Position numbers and translations under genes: made by a program. The notes under the pieces were generated by a model. It ran no database searches. It was not told where the DNA came from and saw only the letters and a program-made list of their open reading frames with translations. 64,000 nucleotides of DNA from Microbacterium sufflavum (GTDB lineage Bacteria; Actinomycetota; Actinomycetes; Actinomycetales; Microbacteriaceae): contig NZ_JAHWXK010000001.1 in NCBI RefSeq assembly GCF_023091155.1, positions 1,984,001-2,048,000 on the forward strand, given 5' to 3'. Within the stretch, counting starts at the first letter, position 1, and each line of letters begins with the position of its first letter. Positions 9,428 to 17,972 of the stretch are shown here, piece by piece.

Positions 9428-9461
9428 CGGAGGCCGTCGGGAGCGATCCCGGCGGCCTCCG
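9428..9461 (+). terminator. Terminator after the nuclease gene
   Basis: CGGAGGCCG (9428-9436) pairs perfectly with CGGCCTCCG (9453-9461). After one mismatch an inner CGGGA/TCCCG stem closes on a GCGA loop. It starts 22 bases after the stop codon. Confidence 0.8.
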
Positions 9462-9515
9462 TCGTGCCGCGGGCGACGGAGCCGCCGGCCGGATTCGGCA
9501 TCGGGCGACCCCGAC

Positions 9516-9521
9516 TAGACT
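9516..9521 (+). promoter_or_regulatory. -10 box TAGACT of the DUF3817-guaA operon, leaderless spacing
   Basis: TAGACT ends 6 bases before ATG 9528, with a possible -35 TTCGGC at 9494-9499 (16-base spacer). There is no Shine-Dalgarno sequence. Confidence 0.6.
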
Positions 9522-9527
9522 GGACCC

Positions 9528-10040
9528 ATGCCCGAACCGAAAGTCGCCAGCTTTCCGGCGATCCGCGGTGCGCTGAAGTTCTACCAGATCGCGTCGATCA
9601 TCACGGGAGTCATGCTGCTCCTGCTGCTGACCGAGATGGTGCTCAAGTACACGCCGATCCACCTCGAGCTCTTCGCGGGAGGCTCCGGCGGACCGCTCTG
9701 GTTCGCGGGCGTGATCGCGGGCCCCGACTGCCAGTGGTGGTCGCTGTTCGCCCCGATGACGAACTCCTGCGAGATGACGTCGCTGGGCGACGGCTTCAAC
9801 CTGTCGCTGTTCATCCTGGTGGCCCACGGCTGGTTCTACGTGGTCTACCTGTTCGCATGCTTCCGCATGTGGAGCCTGATGCGCTGGCCGTTCCCGCGGT
9901 TCATCCTGCTCGCCCTCGGCGGTGTCGTGCCGCTGCTGTCGTTCTTCATGGAGGCCATCGTCGCCCGTGAAGTGAAGTCCTATCTCGCCACCCGGGAGGC
10001 CGAGGAGGCCTCCGCGACCGCCCCGGAAGGTGTCCGTTGA
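9528..10040 (+). CDS. DUF3817 integral membrane protein
   Basis: The 170-residue protein has three to four hydrophobic helices: near 17-38 ([20 protein letters not shown]), 88-110 ([20 protein letters not shown]) and 125-145 ([20 protein letters not shown]). The pattern, including the HGW motif in the middle helix, matches the DUF3817 family, which in actinobacteria commonly lies just upstream of guaA. The biochemical role is unknown. The loop near residues 68-84 has two cysteines that could form an extracellular disulphide. The gene overlaps guaA by four bases (TTGA), so the two are translationally coupled. Confidence 0.85.
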   Translation: MPEPKVASFPAIRGALKFYQIASIITGVMLLLLLTEMVLKYTPIHLELFAGGSGGPLWFAGVIAGPDCQWWSLFAPMTNSCEMTSLGDGFNLSLFILVAHGWFYVVYLFACFRMWSLMRWPFPRFILLALGGVVPLLSFFMEAIVAREVKSYLATREAEEASATAPEGVR

Positions 10041-11623
10041 CCGAACAGTCCGAGACCCAGCAGCGCCCCGCGCTCGTCGTCGACTTCGGCGCGCAGTACG
10101 CGCAGCTGATCGCCCGTCGTGTGCGGGAGGCCGGCGTCTACAGCGAGATCGTGCCGCACACGGCCACGGCCGCGGAGATCGCCGCCAAGAACCCGGTGGC
10201 GATCATCCTGTCCGGCGGCCCGTCGTCGGTGTACGAGGAGGGGGCGCCGAAGCTCGACCCCGCCGTGTTCGACCTCGACGTGCCCACGCTGGGCATCTGC
10301 TACGGCTTCCAGTACATGGCGCAGACCCTCGGCGGCGAGGTCGCGAACACCGGGCTGCGCGAGTACGGCGCCACCGATGCCGTGATCTCCGGCGACGGCG
10401 GCGTCCTGCTGGGCGGGCAGCCCGCGGAGCAGAACGTGTGGATGAGTCACGGCGACCAGGTCGCGAAGGCGCCGGAGGGCTTCGAGGTCCTCGCCACGAC
10501 CGAGGCGACCAAGGTCGCGGCGTTCGCGAACGAGGAGCGCCGTTTCTACGGCGTGCAGTGGCACCCCGAGGTCAAGCACTCCGACCACGGCCAGCGCGTG
10601 CTGGAGAACTTCCTCCACAAGGGCGCGGGCCTCGCGTCCGACTGGAACCCCGACAACGTGATCGCCGAGCAGGTCGAGCGCATCCGCGAGCAGGTCGGCG
10701 ACGCCCGCGTCATCTCCGCGCTGTCCGGCGGCGTCGACTCCGCGGTCTCGACCGCCCTCGTCCACAAGGCCATCGGCGACCAGCTCACGGCGGTGTTCGT
10801 CGACCACGGGCTGCTCCGCAAGGGCGAGCGCGAGCAGGTCGAGAAGGACTACGTCGAGTCGACCGGCGTGCGGCTCATCACGGTCGACGCGGCCGAGACC
10901 TTCCTCGGACACCTGAAGGGTGTGACCGACCCGGAGGAGAAGCGCAAGATCATCGGCCGCGAGTTCATCCGCGCGTTCGAGAAGGTGCAGCTCGACCTCG
11001 TCGAAGAGGCGAAGGCCGACGGCGGCGCCCCGGTGAAGTTCCTCGTGCAGGGCACGCTCTACCCCGACGTGGTGGAGTCCGGCGGAGGCGCGGGCACCGC
11101 GAACATCAAGTCGCATCACAACGTGGGCGGCCTGCCCGACGACCTCGACTTCGAGCTGATCGAGCCGCTGCGGGCCCTGTTCAAAGACGAGGTGCGTGCG
11201 ATCGGCCGTGAGCTGGGCATCCCCGAGGCAATCGTCGGACGGCAGCCGTTTCCGGGGCCCGGCCTCGGCATCCGGATCATCGGTGAGGTCACCGCTGACC
11301 GTCTCGAGATTCTGCGTGAGGCCGACGCCATCGCCCGCGAAGAGCTGACGAAGGCGGGTCTCGACCAGGAGATCTGGCAGTGCCCCGTGGTGCTGCTGGC
11401 CGACGTGCGCTCGGTGGGCGTGCAGGGCGACGGCCGCACGTACGGCCACCCGATCGTGCTGCGTCCGGTGTCGAGCGAAGACGCCATGACCGCCGACTGG
11501 ACGCGCCTGCCGTACGACGTGCTGTCGAAGATCTCGAACCGCATCACGAACGGGGTGCGCGACGTGAACCGGGTCGTGCTCGATGTCACGTCGAAGCCCC
11601 CGGGGACGATCGAGTGGGAGTGA
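10037..11623 (+). CDS. guaA: GMP synthase (glutamine-hydrolysing)
   Basis: The 528-residue enzyme converts XMP to GMP using ATP and glutamine in the cytoplasm. The N-terminal class I glutamine amidotransferase domain has the nucleophile motif GICYG and the His/Glu motif GVQWHPEV. The ATP-pyrophosphatase domain has the P-loop [14 protein letters not shown], and the C-terminal dimerisation domain ends [17 protein letters not shown], the normal family ending. The start is the rare TTG at 10037, which overlaps the upstream stop in TTGA. It is placed here because the next in-frame starts would cut into the amidotransferase domain. Confidence 0.97.
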   Translation: MTEQSETQQRPALVVDFGAQYAQLIARRVREAGVYSEIVPHTATAAEIAAKNPVAIILSGGPSSVYEEGAPKLDPAVFDLDVPTLGICYGFQYMAQTLGGEVANTGLREYGATDAVISGDGGVLLGGQPAEQNVWMSHGDQVAKAPEGFEVLATTEATKVAAFANEERRFYGVQWHPEVKHSDHGQRVLENFLHKGAGLASDWNPDNVIAEQVERIREQVGDARVISALSGGVDSAVSTALVHKAIGDQLTAVFVDHGLLRKGEREQVEKDYVESTGVRLITVDAAETFLGHLKGVTDPEEKRKIIGREFIRAFEKVQLDLVEEAKADGGAPVKFLVQGTLYPDVVESGGGAGTANIKSHHNVGGLPDDLDFELIEPLRALFKDEVRAIGRELGIPEAIVGRQPFPGPGLGIRIIGEVTADRLEILREADAIAREELTKAGLDQEIWQCPVVLLADVRSVGVQGDGRTYGHPIVLRPVSSEDAMTADWTRLPYDVLSKISNRITNGVRDVNRVVLDVTSKPPGTIEWE

Positions 11624-11671
11624 CGGGGGGCGAGTGATCGGCTCCCGCGTCCGCCGAGGAGGTGCGAGACG

Positions 11672-13060
11672 ATGACCGAGGAGTCCCCACCCGTGCTTCC
11701 GGACGCGGACTACCTGGTGCTGTCCAGCCGCCTCATCCCGGGGCTCGACGGCGGATACACGATCGCGACCCTCGCCCGCGCCCGGATGCTGGCCGCGGCG
11801 GGCGTCGGCGACGGCGCCGGACCGGAACTGCTGACGTTCGATCCGGGTACCGCCGCCGACCATGCGGAGCATCGACGGGTGTTCACGGAGCGCGGCGCGC
11901 TGTCCGACCCGGGGCGCATGCGCAACCTCTTCGATGAGGCCGTCGCACCTGAGGGCGGGGCGGCCGCGTGGCTGCGGGAGACCGCCGATGCCGCCGTCGT
12001 CGCCGACCCCGACGTCGAGTACCGGGTGCTGCGCGACGTCGAGGACCGCCCGTTCGCCGCGCTCCCGGTGATCCCGGGCAACCCGGACTGGCACCTGACC
12101 GACGAGCCGGTGCTGGTGTACGACGCCGCGGGAGCAGTGGCCGGCGCCCTGCGCGGCTTCCGCGGCCTGTACCGGGCGTGGCTCGACCACGTCGTGGCCG
12201 CCTCGGGCGACCGTCGCGTCGTCGTGATCTGCGAGTCGCGGCAGCTGGGCGAGCTCATCGCCGACTGGGACGACCCGCGCGTGCGCATCGTCCACACGAT
12301 CCACACGATGCACGTGGAGGCGCCGTACACGCCGGACGCGACCATGAACACGCTGTGGACGCGGTGGTTCCGCCTGGCCGACCGCTTCGACGCGGTGGTC
12401 TGGCCGACCGCGACGCAGCGTGACGACGTGGTCGCGCGTTTCGGGGCGTCCGCGAATCACGTCGTGGTGCCCAACCCGATCGCGCCGGTCACGGCCCGCG
12501 CCGACCTGCGCGAAGACGGTCTCGTGGTGGTGCTGGGACGTCTCGCGCCCGGCAAGCGCATCGACCACGCGATCCGTGCGTTCCTCGCCGCCGACGTCGC
12601 CGGCACGCGACTGGAGATCTGGGGCACGGGGCCGGAGCAGGAGAAGCTGGCGGCGCTGATCGCCCAGCTCGACGCGGGCGACCGCGTGGTGCTCGGCGGG
12701 TATGCCGACGACCCGGCCACGGTGCTCGACCGGGCGTCGCTGCTGCTCACGTCGACCGCGTTCGAGGGGCAGCCGCTCGGGGTCGTGGAGGCGCTGCTGC
12801 ACGGCACACCGGTCGTGTCCTACGACGTCCGCTACGGCATCCGCGATGTGCTGGGGGCGGGTGGCGGCGTGCTGGTGCCCGCGGGCGACGAGGGCGCACT
12901 GGCGACCGCGCTCCGCGATCTGCTGACCGACGCCGATCGTCTGGCCGTGCTGCGCGCCGAGGCGCCGTCGGTCGCGGCGGCCTGGAGCCCCGAGCGCTCC
13001 CTCGCCGCCCTCACGGGCGTGGTCGCCGAGGTCTCCGCCCGCCCCTCTCGACGCGCCTGA
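11672..13060 (+). CDS. GT4-family glycosyltransferase (teichoic-acid glucosyltransferase-like)
   Basis: The 462-residue protein ends in a GT-B glycosyltransferase domain. VVVLGRLAPGKRIDHAIRAF (about 289-308), the WGTGPEQ motif and FEGQPLGVVEALLHGTPVVSYD are the nucleotide-sugar binding signature of GT4 enzymes. The N-terminal half (SSRLIPGLDGGYTIATLARA ... HTIHTMH) resembles TagE-like poly(glycerol-phosphate) glucosyltransferases. It therefore probably decorates a cell-wall polymer in the cytoplasm, but the sugar and acceptor cannot be read. GAGGAGG lies 8-9 bases before the ATG. It follows guaA by 48 bases on the same strand and may be cotranscribed. Confidence 0.82.
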   Translation: MTEESPPVLPDADYLVLSSRLIPGLDGGYTIATLARARMLAAAGVGDGAGPELLTFDPGTAADHAEHRRVFTERGALSDPGRMRNLFDEAVAPEGGAAAWLRETADAAVVADPDVEYRVLRDVEDRPFAALPVIPGNPDWHLTDEPVLVYDAAGAVAGALRGFRGLYRAWLDHVVAASGDRRVVVICESRQLGELIADWDDPRVRIVHTIHTMHVEAPYTPDATMNTLWTRWFRLADRFDAVVWPTATQRDDVVARFGASANHVVVPNPIAPVTARADLREDGLVVVLGRLAPGKRIDHAIRAFLAADVAGTRLEIWGTGPEQEKLAALIAQLDAGDRVVLGGYADDPATVLDRASLLLTSTAFEGQPLGVVEALLHGTPVVSYDVRYGIRDVLGAGGGVLVPAGDEGALATALRDLLTDADRLAVLRAEAPSVAAAWSPERSLAALTGVVAEVSARPSRRA

Positions 13061-13101
13061 TCCGCGGCGGCGCGGACGTCGGAGGAAAAGTTCTCCGTCG
13101 A

Positions 13102-13128
13102 TGTCGATCCGGGCCGTTCCCGTTCGAC
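13102..13128 (+). promoter_or_regulatory. Candidate ECF42 sigma-factor promoter
   Basis: TGTCGA at 13102-13107 is followed after 17 bases by CGAC at 13125-13128. From memory, published ECF42 promoters have TGTCGA at -35 and CGA(T/C)-type -10 elements. The site lies ahead of the DGPF gene and the ECF42-type sigma gene, so positive autoregulation is likely. Confidence 0.6.
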
Positions 13129-13178
13129 GTCTTCAGTGAGAGGGTCGAGAGACGGCCCCATCCGACAAGGAGAACATC

Positions 13179-13607
13179 ATGAAGTTCATGCTCATCATGC
13201 GCGCGACCGACGACGCGGTGGCGGCGTACCAGGAGATGCCCTTCGAGCAGGTCATCGAGGCCATGGGCCGATACAACGAGTCGATGATGAAGGCGGGCGT
13301 GCTGGTCGCCGGCGAGGGTCTGACGGACGCCGCGGAGGGCTTCGTGGTGGACTTCAGCGCCGACAAGCCGCTGATCACCGATGGCCCCTACGGGGAGACG
13401 AAGGAGCTGTTCAACGGCTTCTGGATCGTGGAGGTGTCGTCGCGCGAGGAGGCTGCGGAGTGGGCGAGCCGTGCGCCGCTCGGACCCGGGTCGTACCTCG
13501 AGGTGCGCCGCGTGACCGGCCCGGAGGACTTCCCCGCCGACAACGAGTGGATCGAGAAGGAGGCGGGCTGGCGCGAGGAGCAGGCCCGCCGCGCCGAGCA
13601 GCAGTGA
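13179..13607 (+). CDS. YCII-related DGPF-domain protein
   Basis: The 142-residue protein is a YCII-related (DGPF) protein. The family motif appears as TDGPYGETKEL (about 67-77), here with Tyr in place of Phe, after an N-terminal MKFMLIMRATDDAV strand. DGPF proteins are almost always next to ECF42 sigma factors, as here, where the sigma gene begins 10 bases downstream. Their biochemical role is not settled; a ferredoxin-like barrel that could bind a small ligand is the usual fold. AAGGAG lies ahead of the ATG. The C-terminus is an extra charged helix. Confidence 0.88.
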   Translation: MKFMLIMRATDDAVAAYQEMPFEQVIEAMGRYNESMMKAGVLVAGEGLTDAAEGFVVDFSADKPLITDGPYGETKELFNGFWIVEVSSREEAAEWASRAPLGPGSYLEVRRVTGPEDFPADNEWIEKEAGWREEQARRAEQQ

Positions 13608-13617
13608 CCGCCGGCCG

Positions 13618-14904
13618 ATGGACGCGCACGACGTGACGGCACGCTCCGCCCCCGCAGAGGGGTCGGCGGAGCGGGCCGTCGCCGCGGTGTGGCGCATCGA
13701 GTCCGCACGCATCGTGGGCACGCTCACCCGCATGGTCGGCGACTTCGGGCTCGCCGAGGATCTGGCGCAGGAGGCGCTGGTCGACGCACTGCGCCAGTGG
13801 CCCGTCGACGGGGTGCCGCGCAATGCGGCCGCGTGGCTCACCGGGGTCGCCAAGCGCAAGGCGGTGGACGCGTGGCGGCGTCGGGAGCGGCTGGACGACC
13901 GTCTGGCCCTGATCGCGCACGACCTGGAGCGCGAGCAGGCCGAGGTGCGGGATCCGTCGGACCCCGATGAGGTCGACGACGACGTGCTGCGGCTCATCTT
14001 CATCGCGTGCCACCCCGTGCTGTCGAGGGAGGCGCAGGTCGCGCTGACCCTCCGCGTGGTCGGCGGGTTGTCGAGCGAGGAGATCGCCCGGGCGTTCCTG
14101 GTGCCGACCGCGACCGTGCAGCAGCGCATCGTGCGGGCCAAGAAGACGCTCGCGGCGGCCCATGCGCCGTTCGAGGTGCCGCCGCGCGACGAGCATGCGC
14201 AGCGGCTCGGGGCGGTCCTGGGCGTGCTGTATCTGGTGTTCAACGAGGCGCACGCGGCGAGCAGCGGCCCGGAGTGGATGCGTCCGGAGCTGAGCGAGGA
14301 GGCGATCCGTCTCGCGCGCGTGCTGGCGGCGCTGATGCCGCGCGAGCCGGAGGTGCACGGTCTGCTCGCGCTGATGGAGCTCACCGCCGCCCGGTTCCCG
14401 GCCCGCCGCGACGCGAACGGCGACCCGGTGCTGCTCGCGGATCAGGATCGTGGCCGCTGGGATCGCAGTCGCATCGTCCGGGGTCGCGCCGCGCTGGCGA
14501 CGGCGGACGGGTTGGGACGCGGTCGCGGGGTGTACGGCCTGCAGGCGGCGATCGCGGAGTGCCATGCCATCGCGGCCTCGGTCGACGACACCGACTGGGA
14601 TCGGATCGTGCTGCTGTACGAGGCGCTCGGTCGCCTGGCCCCGTCCCCGGTCGTGGAGCTGAACCGCGCCGCGGCGGTGGCGATGGCCACGGGCCCCGCG
14701 TCGGCGCTGCGCATCGTCGACCAGCTCGCGGCGTCGGGCGCGCTGCGCGGCTATCACCTGCTCCCGGCGACGCGTGGCGAGCTGCTGCGGCGTCTCGGGC
14801 GGGAAGACGAGGCCCGCAGCGAGTTCGCGGTCGCCGCGGGCATCGCGGGCAACGACCGCGAGCGTGCGCTGCTGGAGCGCAAGGCCCGCGGGGCGGTGAG
14901 CTGA
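13618..14904 (+). CDS. ECF42-type RNA polymerase sigma factor with C-terminal extension
   Basis: The 428-residue protein has sigma-2 (about 22-90: GTLTRMVGDFGLAEDLAQEA) and sigma-4 (about 130-180: LTLRVVGGLSSEEIARAFLVPTATVQQR split over the helix-turn-helix). A roughly 240-residue TPR/DUF6596-like extension follows (LGVLYLVFNEAHAA onward). That extension and the DGPF partner define the ECF42 group, which lacks an ordinary anti-sigma factor; the extension is thought to control activity. No transmembrane anti-sigma gene is present. The sequence at 13102-13128 is probably its own target promoter. The ATG at 13618 lies 10 bases beyond the DGPF stop. Confidence 0.92.
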   Translation: MDAHDVTARSAPAEGSAERAVAAVWRIESARIVGTLTRMVGDFGLAEDLAQEALVDALRQWPVDGVPRNAAAWLTGVAKRKAVDAWRRRERLDDRLALIAHDLEREQAEVRDPSDPDEVDDDVLRLIFIACHPVLSREAQVALTLRVVGGLSSEEIARAFLVPTATVQQRIVRAKKTLAAAHAPFEVPPRDEHAQRLGAVLGVLYLVFNEAHAASSGPEWMRPELSEEAIRLARVLAALMPREPEVHGLLALMELTAARFPARRDANGDPVLLADQDRGRWDRSRIVRGRAALATADGLGRGRGVYGLQAAIAECHAIAASVDDTDWDRIVLLYEALGRLAPSPVVELNRAAAVAMATGPASALRIVDQLAASGALRGYHLLPATRGELLRRLGREDEARSEFAVAAGIAGNDRERALLERKARGAVS

Positions 14905-14961
14905 GCCCCGCCGTAGGGCCGGGCCATCCCCGCGAGGACGGGTCCGGGGGAAACGAAAAGA

Positions 14962-15001
14962 CCCGCCCCTCACGGATGCTGTCGCAGCCGTGAGGGACGG
15001 G
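14962..15001 (-). terminator. Terminator between sigma gene and GlsB-like gene
   Basis: CCCGCCCCTCACGG (14962-14975) pairs with CCGTGAGGGACGGG (14988-15001) with one mismatch and a 12-base loop. A CTTTTCGTTT tract follows on the minus strand, so it mainly serves the minus-strand gene and may act in both directions. Confidence 0.8.
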
Positions 15002-15038
15002 CGTGATGACGCGGGGGCGCGTCGAGTGGGGTCGCGCG

Positions 15039-15311
15039 TCAGTCGTTGACCTTCTGGCCACGGCCGACGATGAGGCCGTAGATCAGCAGCACGATGATCG
15101 AGCCGCCGATGGCGAGGAGCCAGGTTCCGAGGTCCCAGAACTCCGTGAGAGGACGGTTGAGGATCAGGCTGCCGAGCCATCCTCCGAGCAGGGCGCCGAC
15201 GACGCCGAGCAGCAGCGTGACGAACCACCCGCCTCCCTGCTTACCGGGCAGGATCAGCTTGGCGATGGCTCCGGCGATGAGGCCGAGGAGAAGAAAGCCG
15301 AGAAAGCTCAT
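15039..15311 (-). CDS. GlsB/YeaQ/YmgE family membrane protein
   Basis: The 90-residue protein has three glycine-rich transmembrane segments: FLGFLLLGLIAGAIAKLILP, FVTLLLGVVGALLGGWLGSL and LLAIGGSIIVLLIYGLIVGR. This is the GlsB/YeaQ/YmgE (transglycosylase-associated) family, often induced in stress or stationary phase, with no known enzymatic role. I chose the ATG at 15311 because AAGGAG precedes it by 7 bases and the family begins M-S/G-F-L-G; an in-frame ATG at 15365 lacks this support. Confidence 0.88.
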   Translation of the reverse strand: MSFLGFLLLGLIAGAIAKLILPGKQGGGWFVTLLLGVVGALLGGWLGSLILNRPLTEFWDLGTWLLAIGGSIIVLLIYGLIVGRGQKVND

Positions 15312-15423
15312 GGTCAGCTCCTTGATGTCGGGAGCCCCGGGGTGCCGGGGCTTCGTGATATCCACAGTGCCGCGATCGGCAGTCGCGTGCCAACCCCTTG
15401 CGCCGCACTCCCCGGATATGGCA

Positions 15424-15457
15424 AGAGGCCCGCCTCCCCGAGGGGAGACGGGCCTCT
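15424..15457 (-). terminator. Terminator of the BI-1-like gene
   Basis: AGAGGCCCG (15424-15432) pairs with CGGGCCTCT (15449-15457). After one mismatch, CTCCC/GGGAG closes on a 4-base loop. It begins 13 bases after the BI-1 gene stop on the minus strand. Confidence 0.8.
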
Positions 15458-15470
15458 GTCGCGACGGGCG

Positions 15471-16397
15471 TCAGTTGTTGCCGCGGGCGATCGCGATGAT
15501 CCGCAGGATCTCCACGTACAGCCAGACGACGGTGACCATGATGCCGAAGGCGCCGAGCCAGCCGTACTTGCGGGGAGCGCCGTTGCGCACACCCTGCTGG
15601 ATCTGGTCGAAGTCGAGCACCAGCGAATACGCGGCCATGATGACCACGAGCACGCCGATGATCAGACCGAGCGGGATACCCATGATCTTCGCGCTGTACA
15701 GACCGAAGGCTTGCTCAGCGGGCAGGACGTTCGTCCACATCAGCACGAGGTTCAGCAGCGAGAAGACCAGATAGCCGATCATGGCTACGAGGAAGATCTT
15801 GGTGGCCTTCTTGGAGGCACGGATCTTGCCGCTCGCGAACAGTGCCAGGGTGACGCCGACCACAGCGATCGTGGCGAGCGTCGCCTGCAACACGATGCCC
15901 GGCCAGCGGACCTCGAAGAACGCGGAGATGCCGCCGATGAACAGGCCCTCGAACGCCGCGTAGGCGAAGATCAGCGCGGGGCGGACCGTCTTGCGCGAGG
16001 TGAAGGTGATGACCATCGCGAGCACGAAGCCGCCGAGCGCACCGATGATCCACGGCAGCATGTTGACGGTGTTGCCGCCGTACGGGTCGAAGCGCGGGGC
16101 CGAGATGCCGCCGAGGGTCCACACCCAGCCGACCGCGGCGGTGACGAGGAGGATCGCGAACAGTCCAGCGGTCTTCCACACCGTGTCCTCGACCGACATG
16201 CGGTCGGTCTCGATGGCGCCGGCGGGCGGCGCCGCGTACATGCCCTCGAGCTGCGCGTTGGTGGCGGCGTCGACGGAGGCGTGCGTGAACGAGGCGTTCT
16301 GCGCACCCTGAGCAGCCTGCGGAGCGCCGGGATATGTCGCGACGTTGCGCGGGTCCTGCTGCTGGAACGCAGGATTGTTGAAAGCGAAGTTGCTCAT
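15471..16397 (-). CDS. Bax inhibitor-1/YccA family membrane protein
   Basis: The 308-residue protein has an N-terminal Asn/Gln-rich cytoplasmic stretch (about 1-70) and then seven hydrophobic segments from about residue 75 to 300. This is the size and pattern of actinobacterial Bax inhibitor-1/YccA-like proteins. The last helix (FGIMVTVVWLYVEILRIIAI) and the YSLVLDFDQIQ segment, with its acidic pair, are the conserved end of the family, which in structural homologues forms a pH-sensitive calcium leak. The substrate in this organism is unknown. The gene is divergent from the glycerophosphodiesterase gene, with a 90-base shared promoter region. A GGAGTGAGG ribosome site lies ahead of the ATG. 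Confidence 0.9.
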   Translation of the reverse strand: MSNFAFNNPAFQQQDPRNVATYPGAPQAAQGAQNASFTHASVDAATNAQLEGMYAAPPAGAIETDRMSVEDTVWKTAGLFAILLVTAAVGWVWTLGGISAPRFDPYGGNTVNMLPWIIGALGGFVLAMVITFTSRKTVRPALIFAYAAFEGLFIGGISAFFEVRWPGIVLQATLATIAVVGVTLALFASGKIRASKKATKIFLVAMIGYLVFSLLNLVLMWTNVLPAEQAFGLYSAKIMGIPLGLIIGVLVVIMAAYSLVLDFDQIQQGVRNGAPRKYGWLGAFGIMVTVVWLYVEILRIIAIARGNN

Positions 16398-16475
16398 TGG
16401 TGGGCCTCACTCCAAAGGGGGGTAGTAGGTCGCTTTCCTCCACGATACCCGGGCGGCGACACGCGCGGGGTGTTC

Positions 16476-16481
16476 TACGCT
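16476..16481 (+). promoter_or_regulatory. -10 box TACGCT of the glycerophosphodiesterase gene, leaderless spacing
   Basis: TACGCT ends 6 bases before GTG 16488. This spacing, repeated at many genes here, is the reason for choosing 16488 over the in-frame GTG at 16482. Confidence 0.5.
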
Positions 16482-16487
16482 GTGAGC

Positions 16488-17474
16488 GTGCCCAGGAAAA
16501 ACCCGCTCGTGATCGGGCATCGCGGAGCCCCCGGCTATCGCCCGGAGCACAGCCGCTCCTCCTATGAGCTCGCGCTGGCGATGGGCGTGGACGCGGTCGA
16601 GCCCGACGTGGTGGCGACGAAGGACGGGGTGCTGATCGTGCGCCACGAGAACGAGATCTCGGGCACGACCGACGTCGCGGAACACCCCGAGTTCGCCGAT
16701 CGCCGGACGACCAAGCGCGTGGACGGCGCGACGCTGACCGGCTGGTTCACCGAGGACTTCACGTGGGACGAGCTCGCCACGCTGCGCACCCGCGAGCGGC
16801 TGCCCGAGGTGCGGGTGTCGAGCGCGAGCTTCGACGGGGGCCAGGCGATCCTGCGGCTGCGTGAGGTGCTCGACCTCGTGCGCGAGGGGTCGGTGGAGCA
16901 CAGCAGGGAGATCGGCGTGGTGCTGGAGGTGAAGCACGCCACCTACTTCGCGAGTGCCGGTCTCGACCTGGCGCCGCTCATCGCCGCGGAGCTGCGCGAG
17001 GCCGGATGGGCGGACGGCGCGCTGCCGCTGGTGATCGAGAGCTTCGAGTCGACCGTGCTGCGGCAGCTGCGCGCCCTCGGGATGCCGGCGTCGTACGTGT
17101 ATCTGATCGAGGCGAAGGGGCGTCCGTACGACCTGGCCGTCGCGCAGGGGAAGCGGGCGCGCACGTACCCCGAGACGGTGACGCCCGCGGGGCTCGACGC
17201 GCTGGTGGGTGAGGTGGACGGCATCAGCGTCGACAAGAAGATGCTGCTGGCCGAGGGGAACACGATCGTCGCGGATGCCCACGCCCGCGGCCTGTCGGTG
17301 TTCACGTGGACCTGCCGCCCCGAGAACGCGTTCCTCGCCCCGCGGTTCCGCGGCGACGGCGGGCGCGGGGCGTTCGGCGACTACGAGGCCGAGTGGGACG
17401 CGATCGCGCGGCAGGGCGTGGACGGCGTGTTCGTCGACCACCCCGACCTGGGTGTCGCGTTCTTCCGGGGCTGA
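16488..17474 (+). CDS. Glycerophosphodiester phosphodiesterase
   Basis: The 328-residue protein is a GDPD TIM barrel without a signal peptide. IGHRGAPGYRPEHS (about 8-21) has the catalytic His-Arg and the metal/acid residues. GVDAVEPDVVATKDGVLIVRHE continues the active site, and VFVDHPDLG closes the barrel. It hydrolyses glycerophosphodiesters to glycerol-3-phosphate and an alcohol. The absence of an export signal means it acts in the cytoplasm or is released by an unseen route. The open frame extends far upstream, but that part is antisense to the BI-1 gene, so the start is taken at the GTG behind the -10 box. It is convergent with the YccF gene, only 10 bases away. Confidence 0.9.
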   Translation: MPRKNPLVIGHRGAPGYRPEHSRSSYELALAMGVDAVEPDVVATKDGVLIVRHENEISGTTDVAEHPEFADRRTTKRVDGATLTGWFTEDFTWDELATLRTRERLPEVRVSSASFDGGQAILRLREVLDLVREGSVEHSREIGVVLEVKHATYFASAGLDLAPLIAAELREAGWADGALPLVIESFESTVLRQLRALGMPASYVYLIEAKGRPYDLAVAQGKRARTYPETVTPAGLDALVGEVDGISVDKKMLLAEGNTIVADAHARGLSVFTWTCRPENAFLAPRFRGDGGRGAFGDYEAEWDAIARQGVDGVFVDHPDLGVAFFRG

Positions 17475-17484
17475 CGTCCGCGGG

Positions 17485-17883
17485 TCAGAGCGTACGGTCG
17501 AAGGCGCCGCGGCGGGTGGAGACGATCTCCTTGCCGAGGGGCATGAGGGAGACCGGGATCATCTTGAAGTCGGCGATGCCCATCGGGATGCCGATGATGG
17601 TGACGCACAGGGCGAGGCCGGAGACGATGTGCCCGATCGCGAGCCACCAGCCCGCGAGGATGACCCAGAGCACGTTGCCGAGGAACGAGCCGACGCCGGC
17701 GGTCGGCTTGCTGACGACCTCGCGGCCGAAGGGCCAGATGGCGTAGCGGGCGATGCGGAACGAGGCGATCGCCCAGGGGATCGTGACGATCGGGATGCAC
17801 AGCAGCACTCCGGCGAGCAGATAGCCGAGGAAGAGGGCCCAGCCGGCGAGGATGACCCAGATGATGTTGAGGATCGTGCGCAT
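17485..17883 (-). CDS. YccF-domain inner-membrane protein
   Basis: The 132-residue protein consists of two similar halves. Each begins with an [I/V]LAGWx(L) hydrophobic segment (WVILAGWALFLGYLLAGVLL and WVILAGWWLAIGHIVSGLAL) followed by IPIVTIPWAIASF or IGIPMGIADF. This internal duplication and the WPFGREVV/MPLGKEIV motifs define the YccF domain. The family is membrane-bound and has no known function. No Shine-Dalgarno is obvious and the start ATG is at 17883. The gene is divergent from the ABC transporter pair by 89 bases. Confidence 0.88.
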   Translation of the reverse strand: MRTILNIIWVILAGWALFLGYLLAGVLLCIPIVTIPWAIASFRIARYAIWPFGREVVSKPTAGVGSFLGNVLWVILAGWWLAIGHIVSGLALCVTIIGIPMGIADFKMIPVSLMPLGKEIVSTRRGAFDRTL

Positions 17884-17972
17884 TCTGCGATTGTGTCATC
17901 CGGTCGCGGGCGCGGCTGGGGATCCGCCCGGAGGTCCCGGGTGGGCGCGCGAACCGATGCCAGACTGACCGC

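Noticed and set aside
15003..16487. Upstream extension of the glycerophosphodiesterase frame
   Set aside because: It runs antisense through the GlsB-like and BI-1-like genes and has no domain of its own; the enzyme begins at 16488.
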